A stretch of 59,835 bases of DNA from Phenylobacterium sp. CCH9-H3 (GTDB taxonomy: Bacteria; Pseudomonadota; Alphaproteobacteria; Caulobacterales; Caulobacteraceae). Under the pieces are notes generated by a model. The model made no database searches and was not told where the DNA came from. It saw nothing but the letters and a program-made list of their open reading frames with translations. Position numbers and translations under genes: made by a program. How positions within the stretch are numbered: position 1 is the first letter of the stretch; every line of letters starts with the position of its first letter. The stretch lies in contig NZ_LSJI01000125.1 of NCBI RefSeq assembly GCF_001557235.1, positions 1-59,835 on the forward strand. Direction: 5' to 3'. Shown here one piece after another: positions 31,150 through 40,324 of the stretch.

Positions 31150-33765
31150 CTAGAGCCGCGCGCTCAGGCTGATCGAGAAGCTGCGGCCGAGGTCGTAGTT
31201 GTTCAGCTTGATCTCGTCGCCGCCGCGCTTCTGGAATTCGTCGAACTTCTCGCCCAGCAGGTTGCGGGCCTCGAAGCCGGCGGTGAACTCCTGCCCCCAC
31301 ACCGCGAACTTCTGGCGGAACGTGAAGTCGAGCAGGATGCCCGGATCCTGTTCGAAGTCGGGCGCCCCGGCCTGACCGCGCGCGGTGGTCCGCTTGCTGG
31401 CGTAGTTGACCAGGAAGGTCGCTTGCGTCGCGCCATCCAGGCTCTCGAAGCCGAACTGGGCGTTCGCCAGGTGCTTCGACTGGCCCTGGAGACGGCTACC
31501 GTCCAGGATGAAGTTCAGCGCGGGCGCAGGCTGGCCCAGGTTGGTCCGCGGATAGACCACGTCGCCGGCGCCGACCTTCACCTCCGATTTGGTGAAAGTG
31601 TAGTTCGCCGCCACGAGCCAACGCACGCCATCCATCCACGCGTTGCCGGTCTCGAACTCGAAGTACTTCTTGAACTCGGCCTCGGCGCCGTACACGACCG
31701 CCTTGGGCGCGTTCAGGAAGCTCTGCTGCAGGCCGGAGCCCGACTCGTTCACGACCGACTCGATCGGCTTGTCGATGTCCTTGTAGAACAGGCCGAATGT
31801 GGCGAACTGCCCCCGGTCGAAGTAGCGCTCGTACCGGGCGTCGAGGTTGATGATTTCGCTGTCGAACAGGAATGGGTTGCCGATGAAGGTGCGGTCCGAT
31901 TCCGGGTCCAGGTAGAGCTGCGGGGCCTGTTCGCGGAACTGCGGGCGAGCGATCGTCTTCGACGCGCCGAAGCGCAGCTGCTGATCCTCGCCGAAGTTCC
32001 AGGTCACCGTGCCGGCGGGCAGCAGGTAGTCGTTCTTCAGCGTGCGGCCCTCAAGGGGCGTCGGCGAGAACAGGTCGATGGCGCGGACGTCCTGCTTGCC
32101 GCTCTCGAAGCGCGCGCCCACCGTGGCGCGGACCGCCGGGAAGATCTCGCCTTCGGCCTGCAGATAAACGCCGTGGGTGATCAGGCTGGCCGTGTAGGCC
32201 GCCGCGCCGTCCGAACCGGTGACCTCCCGCAGAATCAGCCCGTTCGGCCCGATGTTGTAGTCCGAGTAGAGGAAATCGACCCGCTGACGCTGGAAGTTCA
32301 GGTCCGGGGTCGTGTTCATCGTAAAGCGAAACACCCGCGAGTCGGAGATCCGCTCGTTGTCCGACCACGCATAGCCACCCGTCAGGGTCAGGTCGGCGAT
32401 GTAGGGATTGTCCCAGCGATAGGCGAAGTCCACGCCGGCGCCCGAGGTCTTGTCCTCGAGTTCGCTGAAGCGGATGAAGTTGGCGTCGAGCTGCGGATTG
32501 TGCAGGTACTCGCCGTTCACCCGCCGATAGCGGATCTGCCGCTCGTAAGGCACGTCCCGCTCCGTGCGGGCGTAGGAGCCGCGCCAGGAGACGGTCAGGT
32601 TGTCGCCGATCTCGTGCTCGCCGGTGAGCTGGGTGTCGATGAGCTCGCGCTGGTACCAGGCGGTGTAGTCGTCGCGGATGAAGTTGCTGGCGCGGGCGCT
32701 CTCGCCGGCGACCGAGCGGGCTTCCTTGGTGACGTTGCGGACGTAGAGGTTCGTCCACTTGAAGGTGTGATTGTCCAGCTCGAGCGCCACCTGGGTAAGC
32801 GCGTTCAGAACGATGTCGTTCTGGGTCGAATCCGACGCCAGATCCTCCTGCACGGAGAGGCCGTCCAGGTTCACGACGCCCTCCTGCTGGATGGCGTTGC
32901 GGGTCGACCAGCTGTTGTCGTAACCGCCGATGGCCACCACGCCGATGCGGCCCCAGTCGAGGTTCCAGGAGGTGCCCGCGGCAAGGTCGAGACTGCCGTT
33001 GATCGGAATGTCGTTCGTGGACTGCAGCAGATTGATGTTGGCGTTCTGGAAGCTGCGGCCCATGGCCGTCAGCTGGTCGGAGGAGAAGTTGGTCGCGTCG
33101 ATGCGCTTGCCCGTCTCGATCCCGCGGCGGATCAGCAGCGGAAGCTCCCGGGTGCCATCGTCCACGCCGAAGGAATCGCTGTCGCCGCCGCCGTCGTAGG
33201 TCAGGCCGCGCTTCAGCGAGGTTTCGTCGTTCACGCCCAGGCTGACGCCCATGGAAATGAACGGACGATCCGGCACGCCGATGGTCTTAAGGTCGATGAG
33301 GCCGCCCCCGAACTCGCCGGGATAGTTCACGGAATAGGTCTTCTGGACGGTCACGCCGGCCAGGACGTTCGAAGGGAACAGGTCCAGCGGGACGACGCGC
33401 TGCAGCGGCTCCGGGCTGGGCAGCGGCGAGCCGTTCAGCAACGCGGACGAGTAGCGTTCGCCCAGGCCACGAACATAGACGAACCGGCCGCTGACGACGC
33501 TGAGGCCGGCCAAGCGGGTCAGCGCCTGGGCCGCGGTGTCGTCGCCCTGGCGGACCAGATCTTCCGCGGTGACGATCGAAGCCACCTCCGAGGTCTCGCG
33601 CATGACCTCCGGGATGAACTTGCCGCGCACGAGCACTTCGTCGACCTCGGTCTCCGCGGCGGGCGGAGCGCTGGGTCGTGCGGCCTGGGCCCAGGCGAGG
33701 CCTGGCGCGGTAAGGGCCGTGGCGCCCAGGAGCAGCCCGGTGACCGGGCGGGTAAGCTTCATCAT
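31150..33765 (-). CDS. TonB-dependent receptor paired with a lipoprotein gene
   Basis: Outer-membrane receptor of 871 residues. The signal peptide ends near LAWAQA. The plug domain (about 38-180) contains EVDEVLVRGKF, RFVYVRGLGERYSSALLNG, PLDLFPSNVLAGV and the GGGLIDLKT strand; the barrel follows and ends with FSISLSARL. The wording of the plug (GERYSS...NGS, PLDLFPS) is typical of large CarO/Oar-like receptors paired with surface lipoproteins in Caulobacterales and sphingomonads, where substrates are mostly unknown. It lies 65 bp downstream of a beta-helix lipoprotein gene, forming a two-gene operon. The start may be 33765 or the next codon (33762). Confidence 0.94.
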   Translation of the reverse strand: MMKLTRPVTGLLLGATALTAPGLAWAQAARPSAPPAAETEVDEVLVRGKFIPEVMRETSEVASIVTAEDLVRQGDDTAAQALTRLAGLSVVSGRFVYVRGLGERYSSALLNGSPLPSPEPLQRVVPLDLFPSNVLAGVTVQKTYSVNYPGEFGGGLIDLKTIGVPDRPFISMGVSLGVNDETSLKRGLTYDGGGDSDSFGVDDGTRELPLLIRRGIETGKRIDATNFSSDQLTAMGRSFQNANINLLQSTNDIPINGSLDLAAGTSWNLDWGRIGVVAIGGYDNSWSTRNAIQQEGVVNLDGLSVQEDLASDSTQNDIVLNALTQVALELDNHTFKWTNLYVRNVTKEARSVAGESARASNFIRDDYTAWYQRELIDTQLTGEHEIGDNLTVSWRGSYARTERDVPYERQIRYRRVNGEYLHNPQLDANFIRFSELEDKTSGAGVDFAYRWDNPYIADLTLTGGYAWSDNERISDSRVFRFTMNTTPDLNFQRQRVDFLYSDYNIGPNGLILREVTGSDGAAAYTASLITHGVYLQAEGEIFPAVRATVGARFESGKQDVRAIDLFSPTPLEGRTLKNDYLLPAGTVTWNFGEDQQLRFGASKTIARPQFREQAPQLYLDPESDRTFIGNPFLFDSEIINLDARYERYFDRGQFATFGLFYKDIDKPIESVVNESGSGLQQSFLNAPKAVVYGAEAEFKKYFEFETGNAWMDGVRWLVAANYTFTKSEVKVGAGDVVYPRTNLGQPAPALNFILDGSRLQGQSKHLANAQFGFESLDGATQATFLVNYASKRTTARGQAGAPDFEQDPGILLDFTFRQKFAVWGQEFTAGFEARNLLGEKFDEFQKRGGDEIKLNNYDLGRSFSISLSARL

Positions 33766-33830
33766 GTCAGGTGGCCTTCAGGAGTTCGACGGACGCGAAG
33801 GGGGCGGGGCCGATGCCCCGCCCTGCCGGC

Positions 33831-35303
33831 TCAGCAGCTGCTTCCGGTGGCCAGGCCGCAGGTCCAGCCGCTCCACCAGGTGTCGTTCGCGTCCCGAACG
33901 GCGCCGATGTAGGTCACGGTGTCGAAGAACGAGTAGATCGTCTTCGGATCCGTCGCGACGCGGCCCGTCTCGTTGGAGCCGTTGACGAACCCGCTGAGCG
34001 TGGAGGTGTGCGTCGACGAGTTGTTGGTCCCGGCGTTGAACAGGGCCGCCGCGCCGGCAGCGTCGACGCCGCTGTCGTTGCGGAAGGCGGCCGAGCAGGC
34101 CAGCACCACCGAGTCCCAGCGCGGAGCGGCGGCGACCGTGGAGGTGTCGTCGACGTCGAGGCAGGCCGTGGCGGTGTTCGCCGAGGTGTGGATGCCGTTG
34201 ATGAAGCGGCCCCCGGTGCCGGTGTTCAGCACTTGGATGTCGCCGGCGCCGGTGCGGCCAGAGCCGATGGCGGTGTAGTTGGCGATCTTGGGCTGGGAAT
34301 TCAGCGAGGCCTGCACGCCCGCCGAGCTCTGTTCGAACACGCGGTCGCCGCCGTTCGCACGCTGGCGCAGGATGGCGAACTGGATGCCGCCGCGCCAGCC
34401 TTCGTCGGTGTCCAGGCTGTCGTCGTCGGCGCCCGTGATCACCACGTGCTTCAGGTTGACCGTGCCCCCGAAGAACTCAATGCCATCGTCCGAGCTGTTG
34501 TGGACCTGGATGTGGTCGATCGTGGTGCCGGAGCCGACGCCCAGCAGCGTCAGGCCGTTCAGCTCACGGTTCGGTTGGATCTCGAAGCCGGGGTAGCGGA
34601 TCTGGATGTAGCGCAGCCGGCCCGAGTTGTCGGCTGGGCTGTTGCCGCCGTAGAGCGACACGCCGCCCTCGAAGGTGGCCACGCAGTTGATGTTCGGCGG
34701 GGTCGTGCCGGCCGGGCAGCTGGCGATCGGCGCGCGGCCGGCGATCACGATGCCGCCCCACTGGCCGATCAGGTCGGCGCCCGAGTTGCCGTCGACGTTC
34801 GAACGGCTGGTGAAGACGATCGGATTGGTGGCGGTGCCTTCGGCGAAGATCTGGTTGCCGCGCTGCACGTTGATGTAGTCGAGGCCGCCCGAGCCGTAGA
34901 GGCGGACGCCCGCCTCGATGGTCAGCACCGCCTGAGTGGTGCCCGCGGTCGGGTTGTTCGGGTCGGCGCCCCGGTCGTCGCCCACGTCCACCCGTCCGCT
35001 GATCGCGTAGATCGTGCCAGCGCGCAGCGGGACCAGCAGGGCGCCAGTGATCTTCTGCGGCAGCTGACAGGCGCGCAGCGTGCCGTTCGCGACCGTGCCG
35101 ACGTTGGCGAAGCCGGCAGGGCAATCCGCCGCCGGCGTGCCCGGAGGCGGGTTGTTTCCGCCGTTGTTACCGGTGCCGCCGCCGTTGTTCGGCGGGAACG
35201 CGCCCTCGCCCGGCGAAGCGACGTTGTCGGCTCCGCCGCAGCCCGCCAGGGCGAGCGCGCCCAGCGAGCAGAGAAGGAGGGTCTTGAGCTTGGCGCCGGT
35301 CAT
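33831..35303 (-). CDS. Beta-helix lipoprotein, partner of the TonB receptor
   Basis: Protein of 490 residues from the ATG at 35303, just upstream of a lipoprotein signal with lipobox LALAGC. A Gly/Asn/Pro-rich linker (about 25-60) leads to a parallel beta-helix-like domain with repeating strands such as GLDYINVQRGNQIFAEG, NGLTLLGVGSGTTIDHIQVHNSSDDGIEFFGG and LKHVVITGADDDSLDTDEG. The asp-rich loops may bind calcium or sugar. It is likely a surface or periplasmic binding partner for the receptor encoded next. The frame is open to 35414, but upstream residues lack a signal, so the shorter start is preferred. Substrate unknown. Confidence 0.87.
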   Translation of the reverse strand: MTGAKLKTLLLCSLGALALAGCGGADNVASPGEGAFPPNNGGGTGNNGGNNPPPGTPAADCPAGFANVGTVANGTLRACQLPQKITGALLVPLRAGTIYAISGRVDVGDDRGADPNNPTAGTTQAVLTIEAGVRLYGSGGLDYINVQRGNQIFAEGTATNPIVFTSRSNVDGNSGADLIGQWGGIVIAGRAPIASCPAGTTPPNINCVATFEGGVSLYGGNSPADNSGRLRYIQIRYPGFEIQPNRELNGLTLLGVGSGTTIDHIQVHNSSDDGIEFFGGTVNLKHVVITGADDDSLDTDEGWRGGIQFAILRQRANGGDRVFEQSSAGVQASLNSQPKIANYTAIGSGRTGAGDIQVLNTGTGGRFINGIHTSANTATACLDVDDTSTVAAAPRWDSVVLACSAAFRNDSGVDAAGAAALFNAGTNNSSTHTSTLSGFVNGSNETGRVATDPKTIYSFFDTVTYIGAVRDANDTWWSGWTCGLATGSSC

Positions 35304-35569
35304 TTTTCGATCTCCGCGAGACGCATGTGCTTGCACGCGGGGCTCCGATCGAAGCCATCCCCCGGAGCCTATCCCCCGCCTGCCCGGCCCGTTCTTAGGC
35401 GCCGGGCGTGACATCTCCCCGACACACTTGTGACAGGCTCATTGCAGCGCTGACGCCACCACGCCTTCGCTGTCATAGAACCGTGGCTGGACGGTCGCCG
35501 CGACATTGTGGTCTGGCCGCGTGACAGTCGGATGGGCTAGGTTGAAGGCTCGGTTCTGGGGGCTTGAGA

Positions 35570-36169
35570 ATGGCAGGCACGAGTACGGCGCCCCTCGCGT
35601 TCGCTGCAGCGCTGGCCTTGGTTCTGGCCGCCTCCGCCGAGGCGTCGGCCCAGGTTCTCTCCATTGGAGACGATGGCGCGGTGACCACCTATTCCGGCCC
35701 GGCCGTCCACACCAGCGAGGGCGCCATGGCCATCGCGGCGCCGGAGCCCGCGCCGCTCGTCCGCGCCCCGCCAGAAGACGTCATCCGGCTGATTCAGGAA
35801 TCCTCGGCGCGCCACGCCGTGCCCGCGACCATCGTCGAGGCGGTCGCCTGGCAGGAGTCGCGTTTCAATCATGCGGCGGTTTCGTCAAAAGGCGCGCGCG
35901 GTGTCATGCAACTGTTACCGACAACCGCTAGCGACCTCGGCGTGGACCCCTCGGACCTCAAAGGCAACATCGACGGTGGCGCGGCCTACCTCGCCCAGCA
36001 GCTCCGTCGCTTCGGCGACGTGAAGCTGGCGCTGGCCGCCTACAACGCCGGGCCGAAGGCGGTCGAACGCTACGGCGGCGTCCCGCCCTACGCCGAAACC
36101 CAATCCTATGTCCGCGCCATCATGGCGCGCCTGGCGGCCGTCTCGGCCCTGGGCGCCGGCGCTCAGTGA
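35570..36169 (+). CDS. virB1: VirB1-like lytic transglycosylase
   Basis: Exported protein of 199 residues from the ATG at 35570, with signal peptide through SAEASAQ. The SLT lysozyme-like domain spans about 80-195: HAVPATIVEAVAWQESRFN with catalytic Glu, GARGVMQLLPTTASDLGV, then GGAAYLAQQLRRFGDVKLALAAYNAGP. It cleaves peptidoglycan to let a type IV secretion channel assemble. It is first in an operon with virB2-virB3-virB4-virB6-virB9-virB10-virB11 and lies 5 bp before virB2, which supports the VirB1 name over a generic transglycosylase. Confidence 0.93.
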   Translation: MAGTSTAPLAFAAALALVLAASAEASAQVLSIGDDGAVTTYSGPAVHTSEGAMAIAAPEPAPLVRAPPEDVIRLIQESSARHAVPATIVEAVAWQESRFNHAAVSSKGARGVMQLLPTTASDLGVDPSDLKGNIDGGAAYLAQQLRRFGDVKLALAAYNAGPKAVERYGGVPPYAETQSYVRAIMARLAAVSALGAGAQ

Positions 36170-36174
36170 GGCCC

Positions 36175-36477
36175 ATGAACAAGATCGCCCCGCTCGCTGC
36201 CCTGGCAGCCCTCGCCGCCGCCCCGGCCCACGCCCAGGTCCAGGGCGACCCCGCCGGCTCCTCACCGCTGCTGGCCGCGCTCAACTGGGTGCAGGGCACG
36301 CTGCTCGGCAATCTGGCGACCACCGCTGCGGTCATCGCGGTGGCCCTCATCGGCTACCTGATGCTCACCGGCCGCTTCGACTGGCGCCGCGGCATCGTCA
36401 CGCTGGTGGGCATCTTCATCATCTTCGGCGCCGTGACCATCGTGGCCGGCATCCGCTCGCTCGCCGGGGGGATGTAG
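36175..36477 (+). CDS. virB2: VirB2-like type IV secretion pilin
   Basis: Protein of 100 residues from the ATG at 36175. The signal peptide ends at AHAQ. The mature pilin has two hydrophobic helices, about 45-65 (LATTAAVIAVALIGYLML) and 72-95 (GIVTLVGIFIIFGAVTIVAG), separated by the short basic FDWRRG loop: the TrbC/VirB2 layout. It forms the pilus and channel. It lies 5 bp after virB1 and 3 bp before virB3. Confidence 0.92.
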   Translation: MNKIAPLAALAALAAAPAHAQVQGDPAGSSPLLAALNWVQGTLLGNLATTAAVIAVALIGYLMLTGRFDWRRGIVTLVGIFIIFGAVTIVAGIRSLAGGM

Positions 36478-36480
36478 GCC

Positions 36481-36765
36481 ATGAGCCGGCTCGCCTCCGA
36501 TCCCGTCTTCGCGGCGCTCACCCGGCCCCAGATGATCGGCGGCGTGACCTATCCGTTCGCGGTCCTCAATCTGGTTGTCACGGCCGAGGCCTTCCTGATC
36601 ACCCGCTCCTTCTGGGCGCTGCTGATCGCGGTCGGCCTTCACGCCATCGGCTATGTGGGCTCCCTGCGCGAGCCTCGGTTCTTCGATCTCTGGGTGACCA
36701 AGCTCTCGACGTGTCCGCGCGTGCGAAACCACAGCTTCTGGCGAGGGAATTCTTACCGGCCATGA
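36481..36765 (+). CDS. virB3: VirB3-like type IV secretion protein
   Basis: Small inner-membrane protein of 94 residues. The N-terminal DPVFAALTRPQMIGGV and a central hydrophobic hairpin (about 22-58) match VirB3, and the C-terminal FFDLWVTKL is the family's usual ending before a cytoplasmic tail. VirB3 works with the VirB4 ATPase; its stop overlaps the virB4 start by 4 bp (ATGA). Confidence 0.92.
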   Translation: MSRLASDPVFAALTRPQMIGGVTYPFAVLNLVVTAEAFLITRSFWALLIAVGLHAIGYVGSLREPRFFDLWVTKLSTCPRVRNHSFWRGNSYRP

Positions 36766-39161
36766 GCGGAGCGTTCCTCACCACCAGCGCGGCCAAGGTG
36801 CTGGCGCCCCGGGAAGTGGCGGTGAGCTCGCGCCTGCCCTACCTGGGCCATGCCGACGAGGTCACCCTTCGCACGCGCGACGGGCTGCTGGTCCAGACCC
36901 TGCACCTAGCGGGTTTCCCCTTCGAGACCGCGCCCGACGAGGAGCTGAACTACCGCAAGGCCATCCGTGAGACGGTGCTGCGTGGCGCAGCTAGCTCGCG
37001 TCTGGCCGTCTATCATCACGTGGTCCGGCGACGGGTGACGCCCGCCTTCCCGCCTGCGCCGGAGGAGCCCTTCTGCGCCAACCTGGACGCCCACTGGCGC
37101 GAGCAGCTGGCGAGCCGCCGGCTCTATGTGAACGACATCTTCCTGACCCTGGTCATGCGGCCCACCCAGGGCGGCGCGGGCTTCCTCGAACGGCTGATGA
37201 AGGGCTCGCGAAACCGCGAGGTCGACAGCGCCCGGGACCTGCGCGACCTGCACGCCACCCGCGAGGCCTTCGCCGCGGCCCTGGCGCCCTACGGCGCGCG
37301 GACCCTCGGCCTCTATACCGCAGGCGGCGGCGCCCAGCGCTCCGAACCTGCCGAGTTCCTCAGCCTGATCCTGAACGGCGAGCTGCGGCCGGTGCTGGCG
37401 CCCACGGGCGATCTGTCGAACGCCATCGCCTCGCGCCGCCTCAGCTTCGGCCTCGACGCCATGGAATTCGGCGGCGGACCGGAGGGGCCGACCTTCGGCG
37501 CCATGGTCTCCCTGAAGGACTACCCCGCCCGCACGGCGCCCGGCCTGCTGGACGGGGTGCTTCGCCTGCCCATGGAGATGGTGCTCACCGAGAGCTTCGC
37601 CTTCGTCGACCGGCAGGTGGCCCTCGACCGCATGGGCCTGGCCCTGCGCCGTCTCAAGGCGGCGGAGGACGACGCCTTCAGCCTGCGCGGCGAGCTGGCC
37701 CAGGCCCGCGACGACGTGGGCGCCGGCCGCGCCGCCTATGGCGAGCACCACCTCACGATCCTCGCCAAGGCCGAGACGCTGGACGACCTGGATTCCGGCG
37801 TCGCCGATATCCAGTCCGCCCTGGCCGAGATGGGCGCGGTGGCGGTGCGCGAGGACGTGAATCTGGAGCCGGCCTTCTGGGCCCAGTTCCCCGCCAACTT
37901 CAAATACATCTCGCGCAAGGCGATGATATCGGCGGGCAATTTCGCCGGCCTCGCCAGCTTCCATAACCACCCCACCGGCCAGGCCGAGGGCAATCACTGG
38001 GGTCCGGCCATCGCGGTGCTCGAGACCACCGCCTTCGGCCCCTACCACTTCAACTTCCACAACGGCGACCTGGGCAACTTCACGGTCATTGGGCCGTCGG
38101 GTTCCGGCAAGACGGTGCTGCTCACCTTCCTGCTGGCCCAGGCCGAACGCCTGAAGCCGCGGATCGCCTATTTCGACAAGGACCGCGGCGCCGAGCCCTT
38201 CATCCGCGCTATCGGCGGCCGCTACGACGTGATCTCGCCCGGCGAGCCCACGGGTTTCAACCCGTTGGCCCTGCCCGACACTCCCAGCAACCGCGCCTTC
38301 CTGGCCGAATGGGTCGCCCAGCTGCTGACCGCCGAAGGCGAGACGCTGGACTCCGAAGACCGGGCCATGATCGCCGATGCGATCGACGCCAACTTCGCCC
38401 AGCCCCCCGGCCATCGCCGGCTGCGCTATCTGCGCGAGCTGTTCCGGGGCGCGCGCCGCCCGCACGCCGGCGACCTGGCCTCGCGCCTGTCGGCCTGGTG
38501 CGAGGGCGGGGACCACGCCTGGCTGTTCGACAACGCCGACGACCTGCTCGACATCGAGACCCGGATCCTGGGCTTCGACATGACCAAGGTGCTGGACGCG
38601 CCGACGATCCGCGTGCCGGCCATGATGTACCTGTTCCACCGGTTGGAGCAGCGGCTGGACGGCGACCCGGCCATGTTCATCGTCGACGAGGGCTGGAAAG
38701 TCCTGGACGACCCGGTGTTCATCCGCCGCATCAAGGACTGGGAAAAGACCATCCGCAAGCGCAACGGCCTCGTGGGCTTCTGCACCCAGTCGGCCTCCGA
38801 CGCCTTGGACAGCCGCATCGCCTCGGCGATCATCGAGCAGGCCGCCACGCAGATCTTCTTCCCCAACGCCCGCGCCAAGGCGTCGGACTATGTCGACGGC
38901 TTCGGCCTGACCGAGCATGAGTTCGAGCTGGTGCGCAGCCTGCCCGACACCTCGCGCTGCTTCCTGATCAAACGCGGCGACCACAGCGTCGTGGCGCGGC
39001 TCGACCTAACCGGCCTCTCGGGCGAGCTCGCGGTCCTCGCCGGCACCGAGCGGGCCGTTCGCCGACTCGACGCTCTGCGCCAGCAGGTGGGCGACGAGCC
39101 CGCAGCCTGGCTGCCGGCCTTCATGGAAGAGCGCGACCGCAAGGGGCGGAGCGCGGCATGA
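36762..39161 (+). CDS. virB4: VirB4-like type IV secretion ATPase
   Basis: Cytoplasmic/inner-membrane ATPase of 799 residues that powers pilus and channel assembly. The N-terminal CagE/VirB4 domain spans about 170-380. The ATPase domain has Walker A GPSGSGKT near residue 445 and Walker B MFIVDEGW near 640, followed by a GLVGFCTQSASDAL sensor stretch. Length fits VirB4 (about 790-800). It is complete and overlaps virB3 and virB6 by 4 bp each. The frame is open upstream into virB2-virB3 territory, but the start at 36762 is fixed by the overlap. Confidence 0.96.
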   Translation: MSGAFLTTSAAKVLAPREVAVSSRLPYLGHADEVTLRTRDGLLVQTLHLAGFPFETAPDEELNYRKAIRETVLRGAASSRLAVYHHVVRRRVTPAFPPAPEEPFCANLDAHWREQLASRRLYVNDIFLTLVMRPTQGGAGFLERLMKGSRNREVDSARDLRDLHATREAFAAALAPYGARTLGLYTAGGGAQRSEPAEFLSLILNGELRPVLAPTGDLSNAIASRRLSFGLDAMEFGGGPEGPTFGAMVSLKDYPARTAPGLLDGVLRLPMEMVLTESFAFVDRQVALDRMGLALRRLKAAEDDAFSLRGELAQARDDVGAGRAAYGEHHLTILAKAETLDDLDSGVADIQSALAEMGAVAVREDVNLEPAFWAQFPANFKYISRKAMISAGNFAGLASFHNHPTGQAEGNHWGPAIAVLETTAFGPYHFNFHNGDLGNFTVIGPSGSGKTVLLTFLLAQAERLKPRIAYFDKDRGAEPFIRAIGGRYDVISPGEPTGFNPLALPDTPSNRAFLAEWVAQLLTAEGETLDSEDRAMIADAIDANFAQPPGHRRLRYLRELFRGARRPHAGDLASRLSAWCEGGDHAWLFDNADDLLDIETRILGFDMTKVLDAPTIRVPAMMYLFHRLEQRLDGDPAMFIVDEGWKVLDDPVFIRRIKDWEKTIRKRNGLVGFCTQSASDALDSRIASAIIEQAATQIFFPNARAKASDYVDGFGLTEHEFELVRSLPDTSRCFLIKRGDHSVVARLDLTGLSGELAVLAGTERAVRRLDALRQQVGDEPAAWLPAFMEERDRKGRSAA

Positions 39162-40324
39162 GCGGCGCCTGCGCCACCCTGGTCGACGATGGCCTGATCC
39201 GCGGCGTTCTCGCCACGGTGGACTGCCAGACGCGCGTCTACGCCCAGAGCGGGTACGAGGCCCTGACCTCGGGCTCGCCGGTGTTCCAGACGGCGCTGAC
39301 CGCCCTCCTGACCATCTATGTGGCGCTGGTGGGCTATCGCCTGATGTTCGCGCAAGGCTCGATGCGCCTGTCCGACGCGCCGGGCATCGCGCTGAAGATC
39401 GGCGCGATCCTGGCCCTGGTGACGAGCTGGTCCACCTTCCAGGCGCTGGTGTTCGATGTCGCCGACCGTGCGCCGGTCGAGATCGCCGCCCTGGTCTCCG
39501 CGCCCATGCAGGACGCCAGGTCCAGCCTGGCCGCCAGCCCCGTCGACGGCCTGCAGGCCGCCTACGCCGAGTTCAGCGAGACGGGCGCCGCCTATGGCAA
39601 GATCGCCGGCCCCAACGCCAAGGGATACTCCAGCCCGCAGGCCGCCGCCGCCGAGACGACCGCCGCGGCTTCGGGCGTCATCTTCCTGACCAGCGCCGGC
39701 GTGATCTCCGCCGCCACCCTGGCGATCGGCGTGCTGACCGCGGTCGGGCCGATCTTCATCGCCCTGGCGCTGATCCCGGCGACCCGCGGCCTGTTCGTCG
39801 GCTGGGTGCGCGCCCTGGTCGCCGCCGCCCTGGTCCCGCTGGTCGCCTGGCTGCTGATCGTGCTGATGCTCGCGGTGCTGGATCCCTGGGTGGCCGCCCT
39901 AGCCGAGCAGCGGATCGCCCAGCGCCTGGAGCCCCAGACCGCCATGAGCGCCTCGGCCCTGGTCTTCGTCTTCGCCGCCGGCCAGGCCGCCCTGGTGATC
40001 GGCGCCTGCGTCATGGCCATGGGCTTCCGCCTGCCGACCCAGGGCGCGGACCGCCGCCGCGGCGCCGAGCCCGCCCGAGCGCCGCAGGGCGCGGCGGTCA
40101 CGGTCACCCCCCTGCCCTCCCGGGCCGAACGGCTGGCCCTCGACCTCCAGCGCGACCGCGCCCAGGCCTCCGAGCGCAGCCGCTCGGCCACCGCCGCGGC
40201 GGCCGCGGCCGCCTCCGCCGCCTCCACCCGCCAGGTCTCGGTCACGATCGACGAGACCCGCCGCCTCGGCGACGCCTATCGCCGCCCCGCCTTCACCGCG
40301 CGCCGCGCGGGAGCTTCCCGATGA
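39158..40324 (+). CDS. virB6: VirB6-like type IV secretion membrane protein
   Basis: Polytopic inner-membrane protein of 388 residues. Hydrophobic segments lie near 48-66, 78-100, 170-195, 200-225, 230-255 and 280-300, with the TrbL/VirB6 pattern including a periplasmic region between the second and third segments. The C-terminal tail (about 310-388) is charged and alanine-rich. It overlaps virB4 and virB9 by 4 bp. The identity rests on operon position plus topology, as usual for this poorly conserved family. Confidence 0.88.
   Translation: MSGACATLVDDGLIRGVLATVDCQTRVYAQSGYEALTSGSPVFQTALTALLTIYVALVGYRLMFAQGSMRLSDAPGIALKIGAILALVTSWSTFQALVFDVADRAPVEIAALVSAPMQDARSSLAASPVDGLQAAYAEFSETGAAYGKIAGPNAKGYSSPQAAAAETTAAASGVIFLTSAGVISAATLAIGVLTAVGPIFIALALIPATRGLFVGWVRALVAAALVPLVAWLLIVLMLAVLDPWVAALAEQRIAQRLEPQTAMSASALVFVFAAGQAALVIGACVMAMGFRLPTQGADRRRGAEPARAPQGAAVTVTPLPSRAERLALDLQRDRAQASERSRSATAAAAAAASAASTRQVSVTIDETRRLGDAYRRPAFTARRAGASR

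Noticed and set aside
31423..33912. Very long open frame (829 codons) opposite the second TonB receptor
   Set aside because: It mirrors the receptor gene on the other strand; composition (Arg/Asp/Val/Gly-rich, no domains) is typical of high-GC antisense shadows.
33771..35411. 546-codon plus-strand frame opposite the beta-helix lipoprotein
   Set aside because: No domain or signal; the opposite strand has a lipoprotein signal and coherent repeats.
36906..38984. 692-codon minus-strand frame opposite virB4
   Set aside because: Antisense shadow; virB4 has clear Walker motifs and 4-bp overlaps with its neighbours.
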